From: Perognathus longimembris pacificus
Lineage: Eukaryota; Chordata; Mammalia; Rodentia; Heteromyidae
Direction: 5' to 3'
Assembly: GCF_023159225.1 (NCBI RefSeq)
Contig: NC_063181.1
Location: 9,879,606 to 9,943,605 of the forward strand
Length of the DNA: 64,000 bases
Shown piece by piece: positions 32,110 to 43,053 of this stretch. Below the pieces are notes generated by a model. It made no database searches and was not told where the DNA came from. It was given only the letters and a program-made list of their open reading frames with translations. A program made the translations under genes and the position numbers. The first letter of the stretch is position 1. Each line of letters starts with the position of its first letter.

Positions 32110-33309
32110 AGGACAGTTCATCTGCAATCCACCCTAGAGCCATGCCTGTAAGGAAGGAGGCCATCCCTCAGGGGCCGTGAGTGATGGTCCAACCAGCTGG
32201 AGACCACACCGGGGAGGAAGCCATGCGGATCCTTGTCAGACCCGGCAGACTGCAGAAGGATGCAGTAACAGTGCTCCCCAGGTCTGCCAGGCGGTGGCAG
32301 CTCTCCACCAGCCTCAGCCCTCTTCTTACCCATGCATATGGCCTGTCCTTCAGTTTCCAAGGGCAGAAGCCTCGGCAAAGCCTGCTGGGAAAATGCCGAG
32401 AGCTGGATCCCTACCATCGGGTGTATCCTTAATCACAGGCTCCCTGCTACAATGTCTGCCCATCCCGAACACCTACACAGTAGAAATGCAGCTAGCCATA
32501 GAGCCAGTCCTAAAGTAAGGCCCTCGCTTAGGAAGCAGGTGAGAAGCTGATAAGATCACTCTGCCTGAAAACCCATCGTCCATTGATTGTCCTCACACTG
32601 GACAACATATGATGAGCAATGCAAAAGGAAACGGAGCATCACATTGTGTCTGTTATGTCTACTTAGAGCAACGGCTTTTCTATACATCGTCCCATGAGTC
32701 AGGCAGCACAAATGATCATCATTCCTCAGATAGCCTGAGACCCCAGGCAGGGTAACCCAATTCCTACATTTTGGGAATTTATACCTTCCCTCTGTATTTC
32801 TATCTTCTCTGTGCCTTAAAATAAAAATGGTATTTACATAATGGGTAGCATTTGAAATCTCACTGTAGAAACATTCCCACATTTGGTCAAAAATCTACCT
32901 GGAGAACACATGTTATGACAATTTAAGTACTTCAATTTATGAAGAAAATCACCATTTACAGGGTTTATTTGCTCAATAAACTTATATTGAACACTTCAAA
33001 AACATCACCACTTGCATACACATGGTTATAAAAGAAAAGAGGAAAAAGAAATTAGACATCATCTAGGTAAACGAGGAGCTTTTTTGTGCCGACAACTGAA
33101 AAGCATCTCTTCATTGTAATTAGTCTGAAATTGGCCTCTGGGCTTCCTAACAGGCACAGTAAAAAGGGGAACACAAAGATTTTTCAGATCCACAGTTAGT
33201 AAGGCAGCCTTGCAATTGAGCAGATGTTCAGGAGGCCTTGGGGTTGGTCTTGTTTGGACTTCGGTTTTGTGAAGGGTTTTGTTTTGTTTCTTTTTGTGTT
33301 TTGTCTTGC
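32110..33309. other. Unassigned non-coding stretch
   Basis: No gene is supported. The overlapping 99-113 codon frames at 32118-32518 lie on opposite strands and in shifted phases, and match no family. The segment 32880-33180 is AT-rich without a recognised repeat. Confidence 0.4.
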
Positions 33310-33418
33310 TCTTCTTTTTGTCTTTTTGAGACAGCGTCTCACTCTATAGCCTAGACTAGCTTCGAACTTGCTATCTTCCTGCCTCAACCTTCCAACTGCT
33401 GGGATTACAAGTTTGTAG
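33310..33418 (-). mobile_element. B1 SINE monomer
   Basis: 'ctttttgagacagcgtctca', 'ctctatagcctagactagct', 'tcgaacttgctatcttcctg' and 'aactgctgggattacaag' form a B1 in reverse complement. A T/G-rich stretch on the left represents the tail. Confidence 0.9.
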
Positions 33419-33460
33419 CTGAAGGGTTCAGTGAGAGGAAAAATGTTTAAGGACAGCGGC

Positions 33461-33477
33461 GGGGGGGGGGGGGGGGG
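33461..33477. repeat. (G)17 homopolymer
   Basis: 17 consecutive guanines preceded by 'agcggc'. It is the second long G run within 1.4 kb. Confidence 0.9.
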
Positions 33478-33660
33478 TTAGGATGTGAAAAAGACCCAGA
33501 ACACAACTGGGGACATTGGAGCTATGGAAAAGATTTGAGCTTCTAGAAGGGGGGAGAACGGTAGGGCTCCTGGGAGTGAGTGACCTACTTAGGAGCCCCG
33601 GACATGACTTCAGAATGGCTGAACTTCTTCAACCATCAGGATGTCATCGCGAAGATTTTT

Positions 33661-33872
33661 GGTTTTTTTTGGTTTTTTTTGGCCAGTCCTGGGGCTTGGA
33701 CTCAGGGCCTGAGCACTGTCCCTGGCTTCTTTTTGCTCAAGGCTAGCACTCTGCCGCTTGAGCCACAGCGCCACTTCTGGCTATTTTCTGTATATGTGGT
33801 GCTGGGGAATCGAACCCAGGGCCTCAAGTATATGAGGCAGGCACTCTTGCCACTAGGCCATATCCCCAGCCC
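33661..33872 (-). mobile_element. Young IDL-Geo SINE with perfect 16-bp duplication
   Basis: Full minus-strand dimer: the T-rich tail at 33661-33680, Geo ('gccagtcctggggcttgg' to 'ccagaagtggcgctgtgg' in reverse), and the IDL head ending 'atatccccagcc'. The target duplication 'catcgcgaagattttt' is identical at 33645-33660 and 33873-33888. A-box and B-box ('gggttcgattcccc') sequences are intact. This is one of the two youngest-looking insertions in the window. Confidence 0.97.
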
Positions 33873-34078
33873 CATCGCGAAGATTTTTGACGGGTGCTCC
33901 GAGGGCTGAAGATGACAAGGATGTTCCTAGGAAAGATGTAGACGCACTGAGGGCAGGAGGGAGGCCCGGGGACTGGGGGTCCAGAGAGGGCCAGAGTGTG
34001 GCCTGCCAGCCAGGTTTACAGACAGAGCCACATTCCAGGGGTCTTGTTTATGTCCAGGACCACCTGCCTCCCCCTGTC

Positions 34079-34177
34079 CACCACTTCCTTTCCTTCTCCC
34101 TCTCTCCTTCTCTCTCTCTGTCTTTTTTTCTTTCTCTCTCTTTTTCTTTCTTTCTCTCTCTCTCTCTTTCTCTCATT
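34079..34177. repeat. CT-rich low-complexity tract
   Basis: Pyrimidine-rich (TCTC)n/(TTTC)n run. It produces fortuitous Ser/Leu/Phe-rich frames. Confidence 0.9.
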
Positions 34178-34914
34178 TTTGGTTTTTGTTCTCAGTGTAA
34201 AAAATGGAGTAGAAGTTAATTGTTTCTAGTCAGCTTCCATAACAAAATTATACCCATCATTGCACAATTCTGACACATTTGGGAATCATCTTCATGTGTG
34301 GCCAGGGACCTAGACAGGGAGTGGGGAGAACCTGGTCTCAATCCAGGATCAGCAGACAGAAAGCTTCCTGCGGCCGAGAAGAATAGAATGAATCTTAGAC
34401 TGGAGAGAGGCGCTGATGGGTCAGGTAGAAACTGGGAAACGTCTCTCCCGTCTTTTTGGACAATGGTCTTGATCAAGCCCAGGAAGACCTGAGTGTCAGC
34501 CATGGTTCTCCTAGACTTCCTATGGTCTCAGAACCTCTTGACCTCCCATAGAGAAGACAAAATGACCTTTGGGATAGAAGCAAATAGTCCTGAGCAGGCT
34601 GCTGTAACCTTCTCTAGGACACCTGCATCCTGTATTCCCCAGGGGTGTTCACAGTGCCCAACAGGACCCTGGTGATCCTTTGAGAGTCCAGGAGAGGGCT
34701 TTGTATGAAGCAGACCTCTGAGTGCTCTGGATACTGCTGCCAACACAAGGTTAGACATCAATGGTCATAAGATTTTATAACCATGGACAGAGTTTAATGA
34801 GGAATTGGACAGTGTGCTGTTCTGTTCACCCTGAAAGTCTCAGGCTGTTCTGGGCCAACTTCGTATGCAAATCTAATAATGTGATACCCAGCCCAGATCT
34901 ACTTCTCAAATAAA
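34178..34914. other. Unassigned non-coding stretch
   Basis: No gene or named repeat is recognised. The 95-codon minus-strand frame has no family match. Confidence 0.4.
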
Positions 34915-35090
34915 AGTCCTCTCCCTCTCTCTCTTTCCCTCTTTTCCTCTCTTACTATCCCTTCCTTCCTTCACTTTTTTCTTCCTCCCCTTTCTTGTGC
35001 TCCTTCCTTTTTTCCTTCCTCCCTTCCTCTCTTCTTCCTTTCTTCCTTTCTCTTTCTCTCTTTCTTTCTTCCTTTCTGTGTCTTCTGTTT
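34915..35090. repeat. CT-rich (CCTT/TTTC)n tract
   Basis: About 175 bp of nearly pure pyrimidine, immediately left of a minus-strand B1. It is probably an expanded poly(A) tail of that SINE seen on the opposite strand. Confidence 0.9.
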
Positions 35091-35208
35091 GTCTGTTTCT
35101 TTGTTTGTTGAGATAGGGTCATACTGTATAACTCAGGCTGGCTTTGAACTATAGATCCTCAACCTCCCAAGAGCTGAGATTATACACTTGGACCACAATA
35201 CCTGGTCC
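35091..35208 (-). mobile_element. B1 SINE monomer
   Basis: 'tgttgagatagggtcatact', 'gtataactcaggctggcttt', 'gaactatagatcctcaacc' and 'aagagctgagattatacac', ending 'cacaatacctggtccc'. This is B1 in reverse complement. Confidence 0.9.
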
Positions 35209-35629
35209 CAGTTCTATCACACTTAAACTTTGACCTACAGTTCCTCTGACTTTAGTCTTCCAGGTGTCCAGACTTGAGCCAGAGGGAAGGAGCTAACATG
35301 GGGGGGTACTATCCACAAGACATGGAAATGTCAGTCACTGGGTCTGATGCCCAAGTCCTGGATAGCCATAGAATCAGGAATGTGAGTTGGGAGTCTTCTC
35401 AACGTCTGTGGAAAAGTAAAAAGCTAACTCGGGTGTGTAAGGACTTTAAATGAATGAGGAGAAGGAAGAAAGGCCACATTAAAAAAGCTAAAGGTGTGAC
35501 GTTAGGAATGAGAATTCCCAAGGTATTCAAAACCAGAGTGAATGAGGAAGCTGGAGTTTAGTCACAGGAGGCTCTGAAAGTCAGGCCTACACTTGAATGG
35601 AAGGTTAATGACAGAGAAGAATGCACAAA
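35209..35629. other. Unassigned non-coding stretch
   Basis: No gene or named repeat is recognised. Confidence 0.35.
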
Positions 35630-35730
35630 GAACCCCAGCTTTGCACTCAGCTAACCTGACATCAACCAGCCTCTGCTTACAGGCTGGAGAACATGGGAAA
35701 GGTACAGTACTTCGCTTTGCTGAGCCTTTT
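35630..35730 (+). mobile_element. MIR SINE fragment
   Basis: 'ccagctttgcactcagctaa', 'tacaggctggagaacatg' and 'tgctgagccttttctcaaat' faintly follow MIR in sense orientation. Confidence 0.4.
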
Positions 35731-35999
35731 CTCAAATGTTCATCCTCGAGGTGAGATCTTGACTTTGACGTATCTCATATTAGTGTCCCCCACTTCTGTC
35801 CTACAGTGCTACATAGGCACAGCACAGCCAAGTTGGACTGACCTTCCGTCCATCCGGGACACCGGCGGAGGAAGGGTCTCAGGGCTGCTCCTCTAGCCAA
35901 CATCAGACAAAGGGCCTTATTAAAGGAAATGTAGGCTATAAACAAAGCATAGTGATGACAGCTTGGAGTTATGAGTGGAAATAACATGGTGATAACTTA

Positions 36000-36105
36000 A
36001 TGATGTGTTAATGATAGCATACATGGTGCACCTCCTATGCACTGTATTGAATACTATATATTATGTCCTATAATCATCACAAAGCATGTGAGCTGGGTAG
36101 TACTG
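36000..36105 (-). mobile_element. MIR SINE fragment
   Basis: 'gtgcacctcctatgcactgt' and 'taatcatcacaaagcatgtg', then 'gagctgggtagtactgt', match the reverse complement of the MIR 3' half. The rest is cut off where a Tigger-like element begins. Confidence 0.6.
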
Positions 36106-36111
36106 TTCACG

Positions 36112-36445
36112 TAGCCATCCTTCCTTATCCTCAAGAACCCCAGAGGATACCTGGAACTGCAGAGAGTAGTATGTATGCAGACAATGGTCTCTCCTACCCA
36201 CACACATGCATAATACACTTTCACCTTTTCCTTTAAAGGAAGTGCTTCTTCAGCTTGTCTTTGGCATCGCCAAATGGTCAACATCACTCTTCTTGGATCT
36301 CCTTTTTCTCTTAAGGAATAGAATTCCTTAACCACAAGCAGTGCAATATATTAATCATTGATTTCAATAGTACTCAGATGGTTAGCGGCTAATGGATGTG
36401 CAGTACGGGCAGTGTGGAAACGCTGGACAAAGGGAGGGAAAACAA
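36112..36445 (-). mobile_element. Tigger-type DNA transposon remnant with transposase N-terminal fragment
   Basis: The left end resembles a Tigger terminal region ('tccttccttatcctcaagaa', 'ccagaggatacctggaactg'). Then 'acactttcaccttttccttt' and 'aaaggaagtgcttcttcagc' are the reverse complement of the region encoding the start of a Tigger transposase (CENP-B-type DNA-binding domain). Next is the leader resemblance 'ggttagcggctaatggatg' to 'aacgctggacaaaggga'. It is internally deleted and has no usable frame. Confidence 0.72.
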
Positions 36446-36499
36446 CACAAACCTTCACTATGCTACTGGGGACTCCCTTGTTTTGTGTTTTCATTGTTG

Positions 36500-36567
36500 G
36501 GGGCAAAACCTCAGGGCCTCACATTTGGTAAGTAAATAGACTACCCTTCTACTGTATTCCCAGCCTT
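36500..36567 (-). mobile_element. ID-like SINE monomer, diverged
   Basis: 'gggcaaaacctcagggcctc' and 'acatttggtaagtaaataga', ending 'ttctactgtattcccagcc'. This is the reverse complement of an ID/dID unit. Confidence 0.65.
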
Positions 36568-36879
36568 TTGTCATGCTATTCAAAACAGCCTAATTTTAAA
36601 ACGTAGTGCTTATTGTTAGAATTCTCCATTTAATGTTTTCATACCATGGCCGACCATGGAAAGGAAAACCTCAAATTAGAAAGGATTCCTGCAGAAGAGG
36701 TATTACCCAAGGGAACACATGAAATGCCTCAGAGATAGGTTCGAAACCTAGGCAGTCAGATTTCACACCTACCGTCTTATACCTCTGTAGTCTGTAGGCT
36801 ACACTGAAGCTGGACAAGATTTGGAGAATCTTTTAGAAGCTGAAGTTCCCATGCTTTGCAACAGTATTGGACATTCGCT

Positions 36880-37350
36880 GTTATGTCCCTAAGCCCCACC
36901 CCTTACCTTCCTCTAATTGCTATATTTCCTGTTGTTTAGAAAACTTGAACTCCCTCCCGCAGCCCGCCCCCCATGACCTATTTGACTTTAGCTGAGCTTT
37001 CAATCAAGGACTCGTATGCCCTGGGATGTAGATTAAACCCAGGCTGGATCAATCCATGTTGCTTCCTGGGGTTTCCACACACTGGAGAAGAAGCAATCGT
37101 CCCTTCTTTCTCCTTAGATTCCTAGGTGCAAATGTTAGTCCAGAATTGCCTATGTCAGAGAAAGAGAAAGATAGAGTCAGAGACGGAGGCAGAAAGGCGT
37201 GAGATAAAGAAGAGGGAGAGTAAGAAGAGTGAGGGAAATACTAAAATTCTGTCAGGATCTTACACCATTTCCAGCCCTGTTTGTTTGAAAGTTGTACTTT
37301 TTCCTTAATTGAATATGAATTGGATTTTTTAACTTGCAGCTGACTAATAT
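36880..37350 (+). mobile_element. Possible LTR remnant
   Basis: It contains a purine-rich 'agagaaagagaaagatagag' block and a terminus-like 'aattggattttttaacttgc' ... 'ctgactaatat'. This fits several ancient mammalian LTR 3' ends. The family is not determined. Confidence 0.4.
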
Positions 37351-37544
37351 ACAAACCCTACTAAAACATTTTAGAAGGAATCCTACATCCATCATGTATT
37401 TGAATCATGTTTGAGTAGAACCTGTGGCATAGGAGTCTCCAATGCTCTATTAGAGAATGAGGGCTAAATAGCCTGCAAAAACTTGGTCACAGAAGTGCCT
37501 TTGGTCATGATGGTAGCCATGACATTGTTGATTATAGTAACATT

Positions 37545-37735
37545 ATAATCACTGACTTACTGAATGCTAGCTCCATGTCCACATGCTTTTCCCCTGCAAT
37601 TCCCACCACAGCCCTGTGACACTATTATTATCCCCACTAAAGAGGAAAAGAAACTGAGGTGCCGAGAAGAGTAAAGAACAGTGAGTGAGTGCTGGAGATG
37701 AACTTGAACTCAGATCTGTGGGGCTCTGAACATTC
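37545..37735 (-). mobile_element. MIR SINE
   Basis: 'tactgaatgctagctccatg', 'gacactattattatccccac', 'aaagaaactgaggtgccgag' and 'gaacttgaactcagatctg' follow MIR in reverse complement. Confidence 0.75.
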
Positions 37736-39734
37736 CTGCTACCCATGCATCCCCAGAGACCATGCAAACACAATGCTACACAGAGCCAAAAAGAACCCTC
37801 ACAAAAATGGAAGTTGTGTTTTGTTTTTGTTTTTTTTTTACAAAAGCTACATAACAAAGAGGGCAGGTCAGTTGCCACCTTTTGATGGCTGAAGGAGAAA
37901 AACATAAACTCTCCGAGAAGAGCACCTTCAAAAAACAAAGCTCAGGTGCATAAACGTTACAATAAACCCGAAGAAAAAGACTATATTTTTGAAGACCCTG
38001 TTATTTAAACAGTTATCCTTCTGCTGAGCCAAATGTCCAATTATAGGCTACCAACTCCACCCCAGGTCCTCATGATAAAATGGACCACAAGCAATAATGT
38101 TACGCCATACCCAAAGTCTGGCTGTCTACAAATGCCCCCTTTCCAAGAGGCTGGAATGCCCAGACCATCCAATTCTTCCCCAATAAATCAAAATGGGGCT
38201 GCCTCACTTGGGGTCGACTGGAATTCATGATGGAGAGAGAGGAAGCCTACTTTTATTCCTGCCCTCAGTATGAGGATTACCATAACTCAAATCATCAACA
38301 GCCCTTCCCACATCTTCAGTCTCAAGGGATGGTTTATTTCATGAAGAACACAGAAGCCAACAGAAAGCCTTTCTCTGCCTAGGACCACGGTTCCCAGGCT
38401 CTTTGCCAATAATCTCTGCCTTTTCTTCTATCACAAACTTTAACTGTCCTCAGCAAAGGTCAGCCTTCTACTGTTTAGAAGAACATGTTGTCTCTCACCT
38501 ACATGACTTTATCCCTGTAGCTATTCTATCACTCCACTGCTTCAATTTCTTTCTAGATCAGTGCATCACATACAAACATGCTGACATAACCCAATGTTAA
38601 CAACAAGAAAAGCTCTCACTTGACCCCAGCTCCTTCTTCAGCTGCTGCCCTCTTTATTCCCTTGCTCCTTTTATAGTAAAATTCCTGGACATCCTGTAAG
38701 GTGAAACTCTACTAATTTTACCTTTTATTGTTTTTATTCTGAACTCCCTTTGTGGAAGATTGTATTATTGCTTTCAATTCTGCTCTCCTCCTTTCTTTAT
38801 AGAAGGTTCTGTGTATCTCTGCTTGCCATGGTCCACAAGGCCTTCCTTCAAGGTGCCAAGTCTCCCACCCTATCAACAGGCTGGGCCATATGACCAGCAT
38901 CATCCAATAGATTCAGAACAGACAGGAAGTGGGCCTTGTGTGAGTGGAAGCAATCAGAGGCATGTCCTATTTCCATCAGCATCTTGTTCTTCCACTTGGA
39001 CACAGCTGTTTGCTGCAGTCTGAATACTGAAATGAGGAATCACCAGGAGTAACTGGAAAACTGTAACAAGCAAACTCATAGCCATCAGCATGCATCATGA
39101 AAAGACATGGCTGTTGTAAAGGTCTTGGAGGGCAGGGGGTTGATTGTTACTCTGGACTTACCAAGCAAACACTGACTTTTGAGACGTGTGTTTGTCCATG
39201 TCTTCCTACAGAAAGACTTCACTTAACAAAACCCCTTCCATGTTTCCAAATCCAGTTATCAACTGTCTGTCTTCCTTATTGAATCCACGGGCAGCATCAT
39301 CACCTTTCATTAAACCTGCCTGTGTGGTATAGTGTAATCATATCTTGGCATCAAAAATGTACTTTTGCCTGATTTCCCCCTCATTTCACTAGCCCTTCTG
39401 TCAGTCTCATTTTCTTGTTCCTTTTCCTCTTTTAAAGAACGCAATACTGAAATCCTAAAGCATATCTCCTGTTTACAATGTTTTCCTCGGTAATCCCATC
39501 TGTATGTGGCTGGGATTCCAAAATTAATATGTCTAAATCCTTCTCATCTAAGCTCCAGGCTTGAGTATCAAATTTCCTTTTCAGCCTCTCCCTTTGCACA
39601 GGCAAATTCAGTACTGTGGATTATCTGCCACTACCACAGACACACCTGCTTACTCCCATTCTTCCTCACATCAGCAAATGGTACCACTGCCACTCAGTTG
39701 CTCCAAACAACAACAACAACAAAAATGCTCGATG
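37736..39734. other. Unassigned stretch with possible ancient repeats
   Basis: 38400-38705 ('cctttatagtaaaattcctg' and surroundings) and 38720-39020 have the wording of very old interspersed repeats, but I cannot name them. No gene is supported; the 123-codon minus-strand frame at 37567-37938 has no family match. Confidence 0.35.
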
Positions 39735-39841
39735 ATTTTTTTTTCTGAGACAAGGTTTAAGTAAGCTGATCTTGAACTTGTGGCCTTAGGGCACCCTCAC
39801 AAGTGGCAGGCTTATAAGTGTGTACCACCATACCCAGCTTG
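39735..39841 (-). mobile_element. B1 SINE monomer, diverged
   Basis: 'ttttctgagacaaggttta', 'gctgatcttgaacttgtggc' and 'taagtgtgtaccaccatacc', ending 'cagctt'. This is B1 in reverse complement. Confidence 0.8.
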
Positions 39842-40432
39842 AGGACATACTTGCTCCTCTTTCTCTCATGCCCCACTTCTAGTCCTTCTAAACTCCAACA
39901 CTTGCATCACAATCTCTTTCACCCGATCGCAGATGATTTTTTATGCCCAGACTATTGCTAGTCTTCATCCTAGTCCTTCTCACTTCTGTTCTTGCTGTCA
40001 CTCACTCCTGCTACAAGATATGTAGCCATCATGGCTCATTGATTTAAAACACCTTACCAAATCTCACTACCCTTCTTGTTCCAATAACTCAATGATTCCC
40101 TATAGTCCTCTGGACAAAAGCCAAAACTACAGTGGTCTCCAAGCACTATAAAATCTATCTCTAGCATCTTTCTGAGGTATGTTCTGTCTTTTCCCCTTCC
40201 TGTTTATCCCTTGCAAGCCAATCTTCTTTCTCCTTGAACCCAACACCCTTTGTCATCCCTTTCCTTTGCATCTCCTGTACCTTTCCCTTCACATCTCATG
40301 CTGGCTTCTTCCCTTCCCTGAGCTTTGACTCAAATGTCATCTCTTCTTAATTCTACCTGCTTAACTACTACTTCTTGATTCGATTCTATTCTCTCACCTA
40401 TGTCCTCCCTAGCATTTGGCACTGGTAAGAGA
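39842..40432 (+). mobile_element. L2 LINE 3' region
   Basis: About 590 bp in L2 order: 'atgcccagactattgctagt', 'ctcaatgattccctatagtc', 'acaaaagccaaaactacagt', 'agcactataaaatctatctc', 'ctgagctttgactcaaatgt' and 'catctcttcttaa'. These follow the L2 consensus (cagtggctcccca ... aaagtccaaactcc ... tcagctcaaatgtcacctcc). It is the longest L2 copy here and encodes nothing intact. Confidence 0.8.
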
Positions 40433-40545
40433 CAGTTTGGGTTAGTGGTTAAAGTCAAGATCCTTAGTCTTGGAAGTGAGCTTCACTGAACATGGATGAA
40501 AATAGGGATGAGGGGAACAGCATTTAGGCTAATAGCTCACACAGT
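40433..40545 (+). mobile_element. MIR SINE fragment
   Basis: 'agacagtttgggttagtggt' and 'taaagtcaagatccttagtc', then 'ttggaagtgagcttcactga', match the MIR 5' half (tagtggttaagagcacggactctgg). Confidence 0.65.
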
Positions 40546-40582
40546 TCACAGCTATACAGCACTGATAAAGAAACATGGTGGA

Positions 40583-40794
40583 GGGCTGAGAATATGGCCT
40601 AGTGGCAAGAGTGCTTGCCTCATATACATGAAGCCCTGGGTTTGATGCCCCAGCACCACATATACAGAAAACGGCCAGAAGTGGCGCTGTGGCTCAAGTG
40701 GCAGAGTGCTAGCCTTGAGCAAAGAGAAGCCAGGGACAGTGCTCAGGCCCTGAGTCCAAGGCCCAGGACTAGCAAAAAAAACAACAACAAGAAG
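40583..40794 (+). mobile_element. IDL-Geo SINE
   Basis: The dimer is complete: 'gggctgagaatatggcctag', the linker 'catatacagaaaacggcc', Geo, and an A-rich tail with (AAC)n/(AAG)n. The target duplication 'aagaaacatggtgga' (40568-40582) and 'aagaaacatggtaga' (40795-40809) match at 14/15. A truncated B1-like/Geo SINE follows directly. Confidence 0.95.
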
Positions 40795-40807
40795 AAGAAA
40801 CATGGTA

Positions 40808-40965
40808 GAGCCTCGGAAAGAAAGTCCATGAGACTCTTATTTCCAATTAACTACCAGAAAACCAGATGTGGCACTGTGGCTCAAGTGGTAGAGCACTAGA
40901 CTTGAACTGAGAAGCTCAGGGAAAGCACTCAGGCCCAGAGTTCAAGCCACACAACTGACCAAAAA
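40808..40965 (+). mobile_element. B1-like/Geo composite SINE, 5'-truncated
   Basis: It starts near the end of the head ('aagtccatgagactcttatt', 'tccaattaactaccagaaa'), then runs through Geo ('gtggctcaagtggtagagc', 'cagagttcaagccac'). It lacks the first half of the B1 head. Confidence 0.85.
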
Positions 40966-40989
40966 ACCCAAAGCATGTCAGGATGCAAT

Positions 40990-41115
40990 GGGTATTGGCT
41001 ACTATTAGCTGACATTGAGCTCTGTAGAGGTGGATTGTAGAGGTCCTCCCCATGAGAGCAAGAATTTCTTATTCCTTGTCCATGGCTTTATTCCCAAAAC
41101 CTGGGAAGTAAAAAG
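40990..41115 (+). mobile_element. Possible L2 3' fragment
   Basis: 'ctccccatgagagcaagaat', 'ttcttattccttgtccatgg' and 'ttattcccaaaacctggga' weakly follow the L2 3' end (ctccatgagggcaggg ... atccccagcacc). Confidence 0.4.
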
Positions 41116-42551
41116 AGAAGGCTGTGCTGAGGAGTCACCTTTGAAAGCCACCTTCACAACTTAGGATTTCATGTGTGCACTACTCTTCACAAATCATATT
41201 CAAGTTGGGTTTTGTTCACTATGGATCCATCCTTCCTCCATCTGAAAAGGAATCATTATCTTCAGTCAACCTTTAATTGATAACCTCTCAGTCTAACAGT
41301 GTTGCTCTCTCCTTCTCTCTCTCTGTATGAATCACAACAAGATCAGAGAAACTGATAGCTATAAAGATCTCCAACTTGAAAGTAATTATTCTCTAATTTG
41401 TCTGTGCATGAAAGTTTTAATCTCTACCTATTGGATTTACATAAAATAGATTATACCATCATTTGGGTTAATATTGTGTCACTGAAAGTAAATGTCATAC
41501 TTAAAATGATCACTTGTGAGTTCCTGAGTGTTTTGTTGACTCCCTGAGTCTCAATTATTATAATTAATAATAGTTCCTCACAGAGCTTTAGTGCACACAA
41601 AAGCCGTCTTTGGACTACATTATTTTATTTCATCTACAATACTACTCTCAAAACAGAGAGGTCTTTGTTATTATATACTATTCACACAGGGTAAGGATCC
41701 TGCCAGTGTTATCTGGGCTAGGAAAAAAAGGTTTATAAAGCAGCTGGTTTCAACTGGAACTCTGCAAGGCAGGGTCCAGAGAGAAGACTACAGTGTGCGG
41801 CTTACACTCCGTGCTACGCGGCTGGGGGTTGCTTTTCTCTTTCATGATGTGGTAGAACCAGAGAATAGGACATTCCTGGACTCCAGTCACCACTCTTGCT
41901 ACCAGCCTCTCGTTTTCCACCAGGAAGCTGAGCCCATTAGTGGCGGCTAGGTGTCATCATAGATAAACCACAAGGCCCAGTGGCTTTACATGATGAAATT
42001 TTCTTCCTCGTACCGGTGGTGCAGGGACCGTACTTAGTTCTACTCATCCCTGGCTCCATCATCTTCAATGTGAGGTGGTTGCTATGGAAGCAGAAGGAGC
42101 ATGGTGGTTGTGGGTGACAGGCTCCTGACAGTTATACGTAGAAGCAGCACACTTTACCTCCCCCATACCTCATGGGACGAGAAAGGGAAGTTAGTCGTGA
42201 ACCCCAAAGGATAGAGAAATGTGACGAGGGAAGACCAGACATGTTCAGGGGTGGTCCAGGGAGCCACTCATTTAATGTTCTACATACCCGTCAGCTCTAA
42301 CCACAAGCAGCAAGCTGAGGTTGTATCCTGGTCTCCAGTATAAGTCTGGATCGGTTTCTAGATTTGTGCCTAGATAGGAATTACTTTCTACTTAAGCATA
42401 CTCATCTTTTCTTCCTGCCCAGCTCTGCATCCTAACCTTCATCACACAAATTCCCTATAGTTAATTTTCATATTTTCCTGGACTTTTACTCCAAAAAATA
42501 AAGGGGACTAGGAACGCTAGCCGGCAGGTATCTGGGTACAGGAGTACTTGA
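41116..42551. other. Unassigned non-coding stretch
   Basis: About 1.4 kb without a recognised gene or repeat. The 119-codon plus-strand frame at 41591-41950 resembles no family I know. Confidence 0.45.
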
Positions 42552-42715
42552 GAGTAAGTTGAACCCTTTTGTCTAAAATTGTGGGAACTAGAAGTGTTTC
42601 AGATTTTGGAGGCTTCAATTTGAGAGTGTCTGCACAGACTTTCTCAGATAAATATTCATAATCCAAAACTGTGAAATGTGAAAGACTCCAATATCATACC
42701 AGAATTCCAGATACT
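42552..42715 (+). mobile_element. MER2/Tigger-like short DNA transposon
   Basis: 'gttgaacccttttgtctaaa', 'actagaagtgtttcagattt', 'tattcataatccaaaactgt' and a right end of 'ccagatactcaacc'. The ends are approximate inverted repeats (gttgaaccc and gatactcaac). It is the same family as 12559-12996 but internally deleted. Confidence 0.7.
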
Positions 42716-42814
42716 CAACCTCAAATTAAAAGAAAAGAAAAGGTTATGATGTGGAAACTTCCTAGCATCAATTAGGCCCAGAACTAAAGGGTGCCTCAGA
42801 AATAACTAAAGCAG

Positions 42815-42985
42815 ATGGGGGAACCTGCCTCTGCTAGCAATCCATCGTGAAACCTTGGGCCTCCAAACTAGATAAACCTCACGCCAAGTTGTTGTAACAA
42901 TTAGGCATGATCATGTGTATACAAAATTACTTGGCCCCATGACTAAAACATAGTAGGTACTCAACTCATGCTGGCTGGCTTTGAA
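42815..42985 (+). mobile_element. MIR SINE
   Basis: 'ggggaacctgcctctgctag', 'atgactaaaacatagtaggt' and 'actcaactcatgctggctgg' match MIR in sense orientation, including its typical 3' end (acatagtaagcgctcaata). Confidence 0.65.
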
Positions 42986-42997
42986 CAGAATTAAGTT

Positions 42998-43053
42998 CAA
43001 CACTGTCGTGCTATAGAATGGTCCGCAACACTGTTGTGCTATAGAATGGTCCG
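42998..43053. repeat. 28-bp tandem duplication (two units)
   Basis: A 28-bp unit starting 'caacactgt' and ending 'gaatggtccg' occurs at 42998-43025 and 43026-43053. They differ at one base (C to T at the tenth position). Confidence 0.97.

Noticed and set aside
36880..37350. Possible complete endogenous retrovirus
   Set aside because: There is only LTR-like wording with no internal gag/pol sequence, so it was kept as a low-confidence LTR remnant.
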